Of a stretch of DNA of 64,000 bases, positions 1-8,115 are shown piece after piece; positions within the stretch are counted from its first letter, which is position 1; each line of letters opens with the position of its first letter. Source of the DNA: Pedobacter xixiisoli. Its GTDB lineage: Bacteria > Bacteroidota > Bacteroidia > Sphingobacteriales > Sphingobacteriaceae. The DNA lies in the NCBI RefSeq assembly GCF_900215335.1, contig NZ_OCMT01000002.1, positions 682,001 through 746,000 of the forward strand, read 5' to 3'. The notes under the pieces are model-generated. The model ran no database searches and was not told the origin of the DNA. It saw nothing but the letters and a program-made list of their open reading frames with translations. Both the position numbers and the translations under genes were made by a program.

Positions 1-130
1 CACCAGGAATACCCTGTCCATCTGCAGATGTAACAACGCCTTTGATTTTTACGGTTTGTGCACTTACTCCTAATGACAGTAAGCAAACTAGTAAAAAAAC
101 AACGCTGCTAACGCGATTCTTTAATGTCAT
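1..130 (-). CDS. SusC-like TonB-dependent transporter, N-terminus only
   Basis: The reverse strand from ATG at 128-130 is open to the left edge (43 codons). It shows a basic start, a hydrophobic signal peptide ending in a G-V-S-A-Q cleavage region, then a segment reading VKIKGVVTSADGQGIPG, the opening strand of a carboxypeptidase-regulatory-like domain typical of SusC outer-membrane glycan importers. The plug and barrel lie outside the window, so the TonB-dependent assignment is inferred from this start and from the adjacent polyuronate genes. It has its own operator-overlapped promoter at 187-239 and would normally be followed by a susD gene further left. Another surface protein with the same N-terminal domain remains possible. 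Confidence 0.65.
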   Translation of the reverse strand, partial: MTLKNRVSSVVFLLVCLLSLGVSAQTVKIKGVVTSADGQGIPG

Positions 131-186
131 AGCAAATCAGTTTATATGTTGGTTAGGTTGCCTTAACTTCTCAGCATCGGCTTAAA

Positions 187-239
187 TTGGTTTACCAAAA
201 ATTGGTAAACCAAATATATAATTATTATTTGTAATCAAA
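187..239 (-). promoter_or_regulatory. SusC promoter with paired GntR-type operators
   Basis: Two 12-bp sites, TTGGTTTACCAA (187-198) and TTGGTAAACCAA (202-213), are exact reverse complements of each other, 15 bp centre to centre. A reverse-strand -7 box TATATTTG lies at 211-218 and shares three bases with the nearer site; a TTTG at 236-239 is a candidate -33 element with a slightly short 17-bp spacer. The layout matches the promoters near 8,055 and 14,537, so the GntR regulator encoded at 7,280-8,023 probably represses here. The rest of the gene-free stretch 131-523 holds a 5' leader, low-complexity sequence, the terminator at 411-452 and word-like repeats near 360-400; no gene is visible. 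Confidence 0.75.
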
Positions 240-410
240 AAAAATAGTATAACTATTTAAAAATTTTGCTGAGGAGCGAAAAAGAAGAATGTTGTAATGG
301 TTTTAGTTGGCTTTGTTTAATATTGGTTGGTTCACTAGTTTGTTTGGTTATTTGTTTAACTGATTAATCGGTTAACTGATAACTGTTCATTTGGTAATTG
401 TTCATTATTA

Positions 411-452
411 AAAAAGGGATGTACTGCAAAGGCTATCCTTTCAGAACATCCC
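411..452 (-). terminator. Rho-independent terminator after the SDR gene
   Basis: On the reverse strand GGGATGT pairs with ACATCCC, with an inner CTG/CAG and five-base CCTTT/AAAGG stem, a four-base loop, and a run of T immediately afterwards. It lies about 70 bp beyond the SDR stop codon and separates the GntR-to-SDR operon from the SusC transcript. Confidence 0.8.
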
Positions 453-523
453 CATTTTAGAGTTATTAATCGCCATGCGATGTTCAAAACCAAAAACATC
501 TAAGCGTATTTTTCAATTTGTGA

Positions 524-1276
524 TTAAGAGAATGCTAAACCACCGTTGATATCGATATTATTTCCTGTCAAGAAACTCGATTCATCGGAAGCTAAATAAG
601 CTACTACATCAGCAACTTCTTTTGCATCACCTTCTCTTTTTAGCGCTGTAGCATTAGCTACGTTAGTTCTTACTTCAGATTTTGTAAAAGTATCATGGAA
701 AGTAGTAGCAATCATACCTGGTGCTAATGCATTTACACGAATACCTTTTGGTCCAAATTCTTTGGCTAAAGACCTAGTGTAAGTCATTACCGCACCTTTA
801 GAAGTTGCATAGGCACTTGCACCTGGACCACCACCATCTCTTGCAGCTAATGAAGAGAAATTAACGATTGACGAGCCAGCAGGCATAAACGGAGAAACAG
901 ATTTAACTGCTAAGAACACAGATTTCAAGTTTACGTTCATTACGAAATCCCAGAAATCCTCATCCATTTCAGCTGTTGTTTTACGAGCAACTAAACCACC
1001 AACAACGTTTACCAACACGTTGATTTCATCACCGAAAGCTTTTCTAGCTTCAGCTACTAATGTTTCAACCTCAGCAGCTTTAGTCATATCTGCCTTCACA
1101 GCAATAGCTTCACCGCCTAAATCTTGTATTAATTTCAAGGTATCATCCGCTTGTTCTTTACTATCGAAATAATTTACAACCACTTTAGCACCTTCTTTAG
1201 CCAACTGTAATGAAACGGCTCTACCTATGTCTCTAGAACCTCCAGAAACTATCGCAACTTTGTTTTTTAAACGCAT
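524..1276 (-). CDS. SDR-family oxidoreductase, probable 4-deoxy-L-erythro-5-hexoseulose uronate (DEH) reductase
   Basis: This 250-residue protein is a classical short-chain dehydrogenase. It has a cofactor loop S-G-G-S-R-D-I-G near residues 11-18, a serine in NFSSLAA, the catalytic pair in YATSK near 157-161, and a C-terminal NNIDINGGLAFS typical of the family. The usual NNAG motif is replaced by NVVGG. It is the last gene of the PL17/KdgF/MFS operon, where the expected missing step is NAD(P)H-dependent reduction of DEH to 2-keto-3-deoxygluconate, so that role is inferred from context; the fold alone does not prove the substrate. The 103-bp gap before it holds an 8-bp-armed hairpin (1318-1347) that could tune its expression. 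Confidence 0.75.
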   Translation of the reverse strand: MRLKNKVAIVSGGSRDIGRAVSLQLAKEGAKVVVNYFDSKEQADDTLKLIQDLGGEAIAVKADMTKAAEVETLVAEARKAFGDEINVLVNVVGGLVARKTTAEMDEDFWDFVMNVNLKSVFLAVKSVSPFMPAGSSIVNFSSLAARDGGGPGASAYATSKGAVMTYTRSLAKEFGPKGIRVNALAPGMIATTFHDTFTKSEVRTNVANATALKREGDAKEVADVVAYLASDESSFLTGNNIDINGGLAFS

Positions 1277-1379
1277 ATTGTTATTATTTAATTTTTTGTT
1301 TATAAATATTTAAAATTCTATAAGTGGGTGGTTATACCTACTTATAGCTATACTCTATAATTTGGTATCCTCACCAAAC

Positions 1380-2666
1380 TTATGACAACTTACTTGATGA
1401 AATGTATTTGATACACAACCATGATACCGGCACTAAAACAGCTGCCAATACAAAGAATGATACATAACTAGTTTGTGTAATTATTGGCACCGCCCAAGTG
1501 GTTAATAGTGTACCAGCTACAGCTGCTGTACCGCCCATTCCTGCTACCGTACCCACATTTTTACCGTGGAAATAATCGCTAGGCAAAGTTTGGATATTAC
1601 CAATTAGGTATTGAAAACCGAACAAGGTGATACCAATTAAAACCATGGCCAGCATTGGCGAGTCTTTTAAGCTATCTAGCTGATAAACGATAGCAACTAA
1701 AGAAGTCAACATCAATACACAACCTACAGCAATGGCATTTTTACGGGCCTTCGTAGCAGCTACTCCTTTTCTAATTTGTAAAGAGGCGTGATATCCGCCA
1801 GCTAAACTTCCAATGGCTGCAAATAAATAAGGTACCCAAGTGAAAGCTCCAATTTGCTTGATATCGAACATGAACTGCTCTTTCAAAAACGTAGGTAACC
1901 AAGTAACGAACAACCACCAAACTGGGTCGATAAAAAACCTACCTGTAATAATTCCCCAAGTGTTTCTAATTTTCAAAAGTTCTTTCCAAGTCAATGCAGG
2001 CGCTTCATCTTTAACCTCTTCCACAACAACACCTTCTTTTTTATCCAAAATGTGATCACGCTCTTCTTCGGTTAGCCAAGGATGTTTATCTGGCGTAGCT
2101 TTGTTGATGTACAACCAAGGAATAATCCAGATCAGACCCAAGACAGCGATTAAAACGAAAGTCATTTTCCAACCGAATATCAGATACAATGCAGCGATGA
2201 TTGGAGCTGAAACCACCGAACCTAGCGATGCACCAGCACCGAAAATTCCTTGAGCAATTCCTCTTTCTTTTGCCGGAAACCATTCTGCATTACTTTTTGT
2301 TGCCCCTGGCCAGTTACCTGCTTCGCTGAAACCTAGCATGAACCTGAAAATATTGAAAGAAAGCAACGATTTTGCAAAGGCATGCAAGGCAATAGAAACG
2401 CTCCATCCGATAATAGACAAAGTCATCCCCAAACGTGTACCCACAGCATCCATCAGTTTTCCTGTAAAAGTTTGACCTAATGCGTAAGCAATCATGAAGA
2501 AAGTGGTAATTAATGCCAGCGCACTTTTGTTGTCAGCATCTGCAATGCCAAATTCTTTGTAGATGTAAGGCCAAAGAATGTTAATAGCACTCCTATCCAC
2601 ATAATTGATTACAGTTGCAAGTCCAATAAGGGCAATGATCCACCATCTTAAGCCTTTTACTTTCAT
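1380..2666 (-). CDS. MFS transporter, ExuT-like uronate importer
   Basis: The 428-residue protein has about 12 hydrophobic segments and starts with a family-typical stretch containing NYVDRSAIN in the first membrane helix. A long cytoplasmic loop around residues 190-225 contains HPWLTEEERDHIL, a hallmark of the anion:cation symporter/hexuronate branch of the major facilitator superfamily. In alginate loci such transporters carry unsaturated uronates or DEH across the inner membrane. It is three bases upstream of the end of the beta-helix gene in an operon, so the import of monomer released by PL17 is a reasonable inference. The precise substrate cannot be read from sequence. Confidence 0.85.
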   Translation of the reverse strand: MKVKGLRWWIIALIGLATVINYVDRSAINILWPYIYKEFGIADADNKSALALITTFFMIAYALGQTFTGKLMDAVGTRLGMTLSIIGWSVSIALHAFAKSLLSFNIFRFMLGFSEAGNWPGATKSNAEWFPAKERGIAQGIFGAGASLGSVVSAPIIAALYLIFGWKMTFVLIAVLGLIWIIPWLYINKATPDKHPWLTEEERDHILDKKEGVVVEEVKDEAPALTWKELLKIRNTWGIITGRFFIDPVWWLFVTWLPTFLKEQFMFDIKQIGAFTWVPYLFAAIGSLAGGYHASLQIRKGVAATKARKNAIAVGCVLMLTSLVAIVYQLDSLKDSPMLAMVLIGITLFGFQYLIGNIQTLPSDYFHGKNVGTVAGMGGTAAVAGTLLTTWAVPIITQTSYVSFFVLAAVLVPVSWLCIKYISSSKLS

Positions 2667-2669
2667 ATA

Positions 2670-3686
2670 TTAATTTTTTTTCAGTTCGATATTCGTAATG
2701 CCTTTTCCAGCATTTACCACTTTATTATCCGCATAAACTTCATTACCTATCGCTTCTCCCTTACCGCTTTTCAATTTGATGTTTATCCCGTAGCCATCAG
2801 CGTTTACATTACTGATGTTATTTTTAAATTGATTATAAGAACCCCATCCTTCGTAAGCACAATTCACTTGATAACCATCTTTTAGAACTGAAGGCTGTGT
2901 GTTATGTCCGATATTATTTTCAATGAGATAGTGATTGCCTTTCACATCCATCCAGCTATCTGCACTATTTTCACCAGTAATTCCTTGCGCTTCGAAAGTA
3001 TTGCCTCTAATGATCCCCCCCGTCGTACCTTCTTTCACATCGATACATTCTGCTGTAACATAAGGCCCGAGCTTATTATTTAGCACTAGATTCGAATCAC
3101 ATTTATCTGGTTCACCAGCAGTGTATTTAGCCCAATTGCTGTAAGCAGTGCCGATATAAATAGCCTCGCCATAACCAGGTCTCTTTTTACCCGTGTGGGT
3201 TACTTCCGAATTTTTAACGATGTTGTGTTTGCTAAAAGTTCTGAAATGAATGCCCTCTTCGCCTAATTGAGTGACGAAAACCCCATCTATTACATTATAA
3301 TTAGCTCCATCAGCAACCAGCCCCTTCAAGCCATTTTGCATTGTAAAGCCTTTTAACTTCCAATAATTTGCTTTTAAGGATAACACATAGCCTGTTTCTG
3401 TACTTCCAGCGTCTAAAATGGCGTTTCTGCCTCCTGTAAGCACAATAGGTGCTGCCTTTGTTCCGCTAGCATTTGCTTCAATTACAAATTTCCCTTCATA
3501 AATACCATCTTTTAAAATGATAGAATCTCCAGGTTTCGCGGTAGCCAAAGCTTTCTTCAACTGACTGCTATTCGCAACGATAATTGGTTTAGCCGAATTT
3601 AAAAAAGGCTGTATTGCATATCCCATCCCAAAAGTTGAGATAACAATAGCAGCCATAACCAAATATATATTGAAGATCTTTTGCAT
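2670..3686 (-). CDS. Secreted right-handed beta-helix protein, polysaccharide-lyase-like (PL6/PL31-type)
   Basis: The 338-residue protein has an N-terminal signal or anchor helix (about residues 5-25), then a segment SSQLKKALATAKPGDSIIL that opens many chondroitinase-B/pectate-lyase-like beta-helices. Repeated short N-x-I/V-x-x-N/G rungs follow, including AECIDVKEGTTGGIIRGN and a SADSWMDVKGN rung. It is shorter than typical PL6 enzymes (about 450 residues or more) and closer in size to PL31-type alginate lyases; I cannot place it in a family with certainty. Basic and tyrosine residues suitable for lyase chemistry are present but I could not assign them. It sits between the MFS and esterase genes of the PL17 operon, which supports action on polyuronate in the periplasm or at the surface. 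Confidence 0.65.
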   Translation of the reverse strand: MQKIFNIYLVMAAIVISTFGMGYAIQPFLNSAKPIIVANSSQLKKALATAKPGDSIILKDGIYEGKFVIEANASGTKAAPIVLTGGRNAILDAGSTETGYVLSLKANYWKLKGFTMQNGLKGLVADGANYNVIDGVFVTQLGEEGIHFRTFSKHNIVKNSEVTHTGKKRPGYGEAIYIGTAYSNWAKYTAGEPDKCDSNLVLNNKLGPYVTAECIDVKEGTTGGIIRGNTFEAQGITGENSADSWMDVKGNHYLIENNIGHNTQPSVLKDGYQVNCAYEGWGSYNQFKNNISNVNADGYGINIKLKSGKGEAIGNEVYADNKVVNAGKGITNIELKKN

Positions 3687-3699
3687 TGGAGCTTGTGTC

Positions 3700-4566
3700 C
3701 TATTTATGAATACCTAATTCTTTTAAGAAATTGATGATGGCAGCATTCAATTCAGAGTTTTTCTCTTTAGGAAATTTCCCATGCTCGCCACCTTCTATCG
3801 TCATAAATTCATTTTTAATACCAAATTCATCTAGTTTCTTTTTCAGATCTACCGATTGTTGATAGGGCACCACTGGATCGGCATCGCCATGCACAATAAA
3901 TACCGGTGGGCTGGTTTTTTTTACTTGATATAAAGGAGAAACCGACTCGATAAATTTTTGGTCCTTTGCTTTATCACCCAACCACCAAGTAGCCGAACGA
4001 CTTGCCCAATTACCAATATGCGTGATACCATATTTATCGATAATAGCCGCAACCTTCACCTCTTTTACTCCAGGGCAGTTGCCATCAAAACGGGTATCGT
4101 TACCTAATAAACCACCCATTAAAGCCAAATGACCACCAGCAGAACCACCCATAATCACAATTCTATTAGGATCGATATTTAGAGCTTTGGCATTTTTGAT
4201 TAAGTAAATTAAAGCACAACGCGTATCCTCTACTGCAGCAGGAGCCGGCGCAACTTGTACCAAACGGTAAGCGATATTAGCTACTGCATATCCATTTTTA
4301 AAAAAAGAATTAAAGCCTGTTTGCGACTCTTTATTACCTTTGTTAAAACCGCCACCATGAATGTTGATGACAATCGGAGATGGTCCTTTTTCTTTTGATG
4401 GCAAGTACAAATCCATTTTGCCTTCCCAATCGCCAGCTTTGGTGTAAACCACATTCAATTGCTCAGAAAATCCAGTTGGGTAAGTAACTTTCTTTACTTC
4501 AGTTTCTTGCGCTTGAGTAAAACCCACTGCTGCTATTAAAAAGCAGCTTATGATTAATTTTTTCAT
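3700..4566 (-). CDS. Secreted alpha/beta-hydrolase, probable carbohydrate esterase
   Basis: The 288-residue protein has a cleavable signal peptide ending near VGFTQAQ. An oxyanion-hole HGGG motif follows at about residues 70-73, a nucleophile elbow GGSAGGH at about 140-146, an acid in VHGDADPVVPY and a histidine in EGGEHGKF, making a complete Ser-Asp-His triad. The arrangement matches the BD-FAE/esterase-lipase group, which includes acetyl- and feruloyl-esterases acting on plant or algal glycans. Within this operon a role in removing acetyl groups from uronate oligomers is plausible but inferred. The stop codon is 13 bp upstream of the beta-helix start. Confidence 0.75.
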   Translation of the reverse strand: MKKLIISCFLIAAVGFTQAQETEVKKVTYPTGFSEQLNVVYTKAGDWEGKMDLYLPSKEKGPSPIVINIHGGGFNKGNKESQTGFNSFFKNGYAVANIAYRLVQVAPAPAAVEDTRCALIYLIKNAKALNIDPNRIVIMGGSAGGHLALMGGLLGNDTRFDGNCPGVKEVKVAAIIDKYGITHIGNWASRSATWWLGDKAKDQKFIESVSPLYQVKKTSPPVFIVHGDADPVVPYQQSVDLKKKLDEFGIKNEFMTIEGGEHGKFPKEKNSELNAAIINFLKELGIHK

Positions 4567-4590
4567 CTTATCTGATTTCTAGTTATTTCT

Positions 4591-4684
4591 TTTTCCTCCC
4601 TCTTCAATTCTCCCTCCAGAGGGAGACACATTCGCTCTAAGCATTTTGCTTATCCCCCTCTTCGAGGGGGCAGGGGGAGGAAAA
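4591..4684. repeat. Nested inverted-repeat element inside the catabolic operon
   Basis: Outer 10-bp arms TTTTCCTCCC (4591-4600) and GGGAGGAAAA (4675-4684) enclose two further hairpins, TCTCCCTCCAGAGGGAGA (4609-4626) and CCCCCTC-TTC-GAGGGGG (4654-4670). It begins just after the cupin stop codon and fills the gap to the esterase. It resembles G/C-run intergenic repeats such as 50412-50506 and could act as an mRNA processing or stabilising structure. Confidence 0.75.
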
Positions 4685-4686
4685 TC

Positions 4687-5022
4687 CTACTTTATAAAAT
4701 CTTCTCTGTGAGGAGCGAAAACATCGATTAAAATACCTGGCTCTACGCATACGCAACCATGTACAGCGTGAGGTGGCACATAGTAACCATCACCTTTTCT
4801 GATGATTTTTTTCTCGTCACCAATAGTCATTTCGAAAACACCACTTTCAACGTAAGTAACTTGTACATGGTAATGCTCGTGCAATGGACCAATAGCTCCA
4901 GCTTCGAATTTTGCTTTCACTAGCATGATTTGGTCATCGTGACCATAGATTTTACGTTGTACACCGTTACCTAAATCTTCCCAAGTGGTTTCTGTCTCTA
5001 TTTGAAATAATTCGCTTTGCAT
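4687..5022 (-). CDS. kdgF: KdgF-like cupin, unsaturated uronate linearisation
   Basis: This 111-residue single-domain cupin carries metal ligands matching KdgF: H48, H50, Q54 and H88 in HEHYHVQ and PPHAVHG. The conserved catalytic set D100, F102 and R106 appears in DVFAPHRED. KdgF proteins convert 4,5-unsaturated monouronates, the products of exolytic lyases, into the open-chain form that becomes DEH. It lies directly after the PL17 lyase and before transporter and reductase genes, exactly where that step is needed. No signal peptide is visible, so it should act in the cytoplasm. Length and motifs agree with the family, and the assignment is strong. Confidence 0.88.
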   Translation of the reverse strand: MQSELFQIETETTWEDLGNGVQRKIYGHDDQIMLVKAKFEAGAIGPLHEHYHVQVTYVESGVFEMTIGDEKKIIRKGDGYYVPPHAVHGCVCVEPGILIDVFAPHREDFIK

Positions 5023-5092
5023 ATCTTGATATTGTTTAATTGCTTAATTGTTTAAATCGGTTAACTGATACCTGACCACTAACCCCTGTCTC

Positions 5093-7225
5093 CTACTTAA
5101 AAGAAATATAATTCTGTTTATCGTTATAATTGATCTGATACGTGTAAATTTTTCCTTTCAGTTTGAAGCTAACAACTGTTTGTTGTGCATCAGATTTCAC
5201 AATGGTTAATTCGCTGATGGATGGCAATGCCGATGATACCGTTTCATTAATTGGGTCTGTACCGCCATGCGTTTCGGTAATGCTTGCAAAAGTTTGATTT
5301 TGACCATTGCTGCTCAACATAAATGCTTTGCCATCTACCAAATTCATTTCTGGATCGTTAGCGCCAATAGAAACCAATTTCACTTCTAAAGGATTATCTG
5401 ATGCGAAGTGAGTAGTGTAGAAACGATTTTTATTCAACAACCCAACCAAGCCAGCTTTAACATCTAATTTATTGCTAGCATTTAACCAAAGGTGTTGATA
5501 ACCGTTGTTGTTGCCTAGCGCAGTTAAGCCATCGGCTTTTGCTTTTATAGGAAATGAAGTATTCACCAACTGACCTTTGTACCAAAATGGTAAATCGTAT
5601 TGATGATTCTTTGCAGATAGTGCTTGCATTACATCAATCAATAATGGCTTTTCTAGCCCATCCACTTTCACCAATGCAGAAGTTCTAATCATCGTAACAT
5701 CAGCGTAAGCTTTAGCCTCTTTAGCGCTTACTATTTTTAAATTTGGCTGATTAGAGAAATACAATAAGTTTGGACTAGTTTTATCGGCTGGGCCAACTTT
5801 AGCATTAAAATGTGAAGTTTCATCTACCACCAAGGCATTATGAGCTACCGTTTGTTTTGCATAAGTATTGTTCTCTGGCAAATAACCTCCACCATTCTTA
5901 GTGTCGATATTTAGAAATCTGGCAGCACCGTAGTCTGGAAAAATCTCTGTGGTATTATCGTAGAATAGAAGACCTAATCTATCAAAGTGTCCATGCCCCA
6001 TTCCTTGCGACGCCGCTTTTATCAAAACTGCTTGCTGGTCTGTATTTGCACCACTACGCAAAATACCTAAACCACCATCTTCTCCTTTTGCACCATCTTT
6101 AATAAACAAAGTTTGATATTTGAACGGTACAGCTTTACCAGCGGCTAAATCCGCAGCTACCTTTAAACCAGCATCAGAAACGATGACACGGTTTTGCTGT
6201 TTAGCGATATCCAATAAATCAACCTCTGGCTTGATATCAGCGTAAGCTAAATCTACACCATAAACTAACTCTATTGATTCGTAGGTTTTATCTTTAATGG
6301 CATCGTTAATTGGGAAGAAAGTTTTATCGGTATATGAGGTTTGTAAAGAAGTTTGAATAGCTTTTGAAAGTAGCTTATCTCGGTATTCGAAGATTTTACG
6401 TGAAGGCTCGTAATTGTTGATCGCTTTAGCAAATAATACGAAAGGCAATAAAGCGTAACGTTGGTAATAAGGGCCTTCCATGTAATAACCATCTGGAGAA
6501 AACAATTGGTCTATTTGTGCCAAATAACCAGTTTTCCCATCTTTTTTAGAACCTTTAATGGCTGTTTCTACATATTCCTTTTTATTCAAAACGTAGCCAG
6601 TAATGCCTACCGCAGCCAAATTCCAAGTACCATGATTGTGAATTTTGTTGAAGACTTCGTACCTATCTTCAGTAAAGAACTTTAAGATAGGCACGAACAA
6701 TTTCTCTTCAATGGTTTTCCTGTCAGCAGCAGGTAAACCGTCATAAACCAAATCATAAGCCTGTATGGTATAAATTTGCCATACAAAGTCGTTTAAGCTT
6801 TGCCAAAAAATACGACCACCATCATCTTCACTTTTTCTTTTGGGATGTAAAGGCCATTTTTCATATTGCGAAGCATAATTTAACAGTACGTTTTTTACGT
6901 AATCTGCATATTTCTTTTGCCCAGATATTTGATAAGCGGTAGCAGCGCTTAACATATTACTGTAGTTTTTCTTGTGTTGTTCATGCGTGTAGCCACCACC
7001 GCCATCTTTAGGCACTGGCACTACTATAGGTTCTGCCAATGCTTTATCGGCTGCATTTTTAACAGTTTGATAAGATTGACGCAAAAGTGGATAAGTAGTT
7101 ACTCCTTTACGCACAGCCGCCACGTTTGCTTTGGTAAGCATTAGGCTTGGGTGTGTTTGAGCCATCAGCGATATGCTAAAAAAGGCACAAAAAGATACTA
7201 ATACCACTTTTTTTAAGTAGTTCAT
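5093..7225 (-). CDS. Exolytic oligoalginate lyase, PL17 family
   Basis: The 710-residue protein has a signal peptide ending near SLMAQ, an alpha/alpha-toroid alginate-lyase domain (about 25-370) and a C-terminal heparinase II/III-like beta-sandwich domain (about 380-640). Residues aligned by motif with characterised PL17 enzymes are N197-H198 in IHNHGTWN, Y254 in GPYYQRY, and H411 in GMGHGHFDR. PL17 enzymes release unsaturated monouronate from alginate oligomers. It is the first structural gene after the GntR regulator (54-bp gap), upstream of the KdgF cupin. It is the strongest single marker that the locus targets alginate, although related uronates such as glucuronan oligomers cannot be excluded. 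Confidence 0.9.
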   Translation of the reverse strand: MNYLKKVVLVSFCAFFSISLMAQTHPSLMLTKANVAAVRKGVTTYPLLRQSYQTVKNAADKALAEPIVVPVPKDGGGGYTHEQHKKNYSNMLSAATAYQISGQKKYADYVKNVLLNYASQYEKWPLHPKRKSEDDGGRIFWQSLNDFVWQIYTIQAYDLVYDGLPAADRKTIEEKLFVPILKFFTEDRYEVFNKIHNHGTWNLAAVGITGYVLNKKEYVETAIKGSKKDGKTGYLAQIDQLFSPDGYYMEGPYYQRYALLPFVLFAKAINNYEPSRKIFEYRDKLLSKAIQTSLQTSYTDKTFFPINDAIKDKTYESIELVYGVDLAYADIKPEVDLLDIAKQQNRVIVSDAGLKVAADLAAGKAVPFKYQTLFIKDGAKGEDGGLGILRSGANTDQQAVLIKAASQGMGHGHFDRLGLLFYDNTTEIFPDYGAARFLNIDTKNGGGYLPENNTYAKQTVAHNALVVDETSHFNAKVGPADKTSPNLLYFSNQPNLKIVSAKEAKAYADVTMIRTSALVKVDGLEKPLLIDVMQALSAKNHQYDLPFWYKGQLVNTSFPIKAKADGLTALGNNNGYQHLWLNASNKLDVKAGLVGLLNKNRFYTTHFASDNPLEVKLVSIGANDPEMNLVDGKAFMLSSNGQNQTFASITETHGGTDPINETVSSALPSISELTIVKSDAQQTVVSFKLKGKIYTYQINYNDKQNYISFK

Positions 7226-7279
7226 ACGCTTGAATTTATATTGATTTGATTAAGCTAGGGTTGCCCTATATTTCTCGAA

Positions 7280-8023
7280 TTATACTTCTGCTTCGTTGAT
7301 TATATGTTGTGCAGCAAAACCTGCTTTACTAATTTGCCATATCTCATCAAGGTGGCTAGCCATTGCCTCTTCGGCTTTAGCCATATCTTGCGCTTCAATA
7401 GCGGCATAAATCATTCTGTGTTCTTCTATCGCTGTTTTAGCTCTATTATCTCCACATATTTTATTTTGTACAATGTTCTTAATTAGGTCTGGCACCAAAA
7501 TCAAAATCATCGATTCTATTACTGAATTTTTAGTTGCTTTAGCTACTTTGATATGAAAAACCATATCCTCCTCTACGGCATCACCACCTGTACTAGCCTT
7601 GTTTTCGTAATCTTCCATTGCAGATTTGATGCTTTCCAAATCTTCGCAGGTTCTACGTTCCGCAGCTAATTTTACCGCATTTAACTCTAAGTGATAGCGA
7701 GCTTCTATTAAGGCATTAAAATCATCTTTGTTAAACTTGATGATATCTGATATAATATTATCTATCACGTTGATGCTTAAACCAGCCACGTAAGTACCGC
7801 TTTGTGGATTGGTTCTCAACAAACCGTAAAACTCTAATTTAAGTATCGCTTCGCGGATGTAGCTTCTGCCAACACCGAATCTTTCAGAAAGAACTCGTTC
7901 TGCTGGTAATCTATCTCCAGGCTTTAGTTGACCAGAAACGATTAGTTGTTTCAACTGTCCTATTATTTTGTCAACCGGCGACTCTACTTGTATAGCTGTA
8001 ATATTTTCTATTAGTGACTTCAT
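7280..8023 (-). CDS. GntR/FadR-family transcriptional regulator of the uronate locus
   Basis: The 247-residue protein has an N-terminal winged helix (about 15-80) with the family motif LKPGDRLPAERVLSERFGVG, then an all-helical FCD ligand-binding domain (about 95-230) with the expected acidic and histidine residues. FadR-subfamily regulators with hexuronate ligands (UxuR/ExuR) bind TTGGTnnACCAA-like palindromes. Exactly such paired sites lie just upstream of this gene (8039-8066), before the SusC gene and before the lipoprotein gene at 14,508. Autoregulation and control of all three units by a uronate-derived inducer are therefore likely but untested. Confidence 0.88.
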   Translation of the reverse strand: MKSLIENITAIQVESPVDKIIGQLKQLIVSGQLKPGDRLPAERVLSERFGVGRSYIREAILKLEFYGLLRTNPQSGTYVAGLSINVIDNIISDIIKFNKDDFNALIEARYHLELNAVKLAAERRTCEDLESIKSAMEDYENKASTGGDAVEEDMVFHIKVAKATKNSVIESMILILVPDLIKNIVQNKICGDNRAKTAIEEHRMIYAAIEAQDMAKAEEAMASHLDEIWQISKAGFAAQHIINEAEV

Positions 8024-8038
8024 TCGTTAATTTTCTAT

Positions 8039-8071
8039 TTGGTCGACCAATTAATTGGTTTACCAAAAATA
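8039..8071 (-). promoter_or_regulatory. Paired operators and -7 box upstream of the GntR gene
   Basis: TTGGTCGACCAA (8039-8050, a perfect palindrome) and TTGGTTTACCAA (8055-8066) are 16 bp apart centre to centre. A reverse-strand -7 box TATTTTTG at 8064-8071 shares three bases with the nearer site, the same overlap as at 187-218 and 14522-14553. The GntR start codon is 16 bp downstream of the distal site, so the operators cover the initially transcribed region. Confidence 0.8.
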
Positions 8072-8115
8072 AGCATTCAATTGGGTATTTAAAATTTATT
8101 TCAAATTAAATCAAA

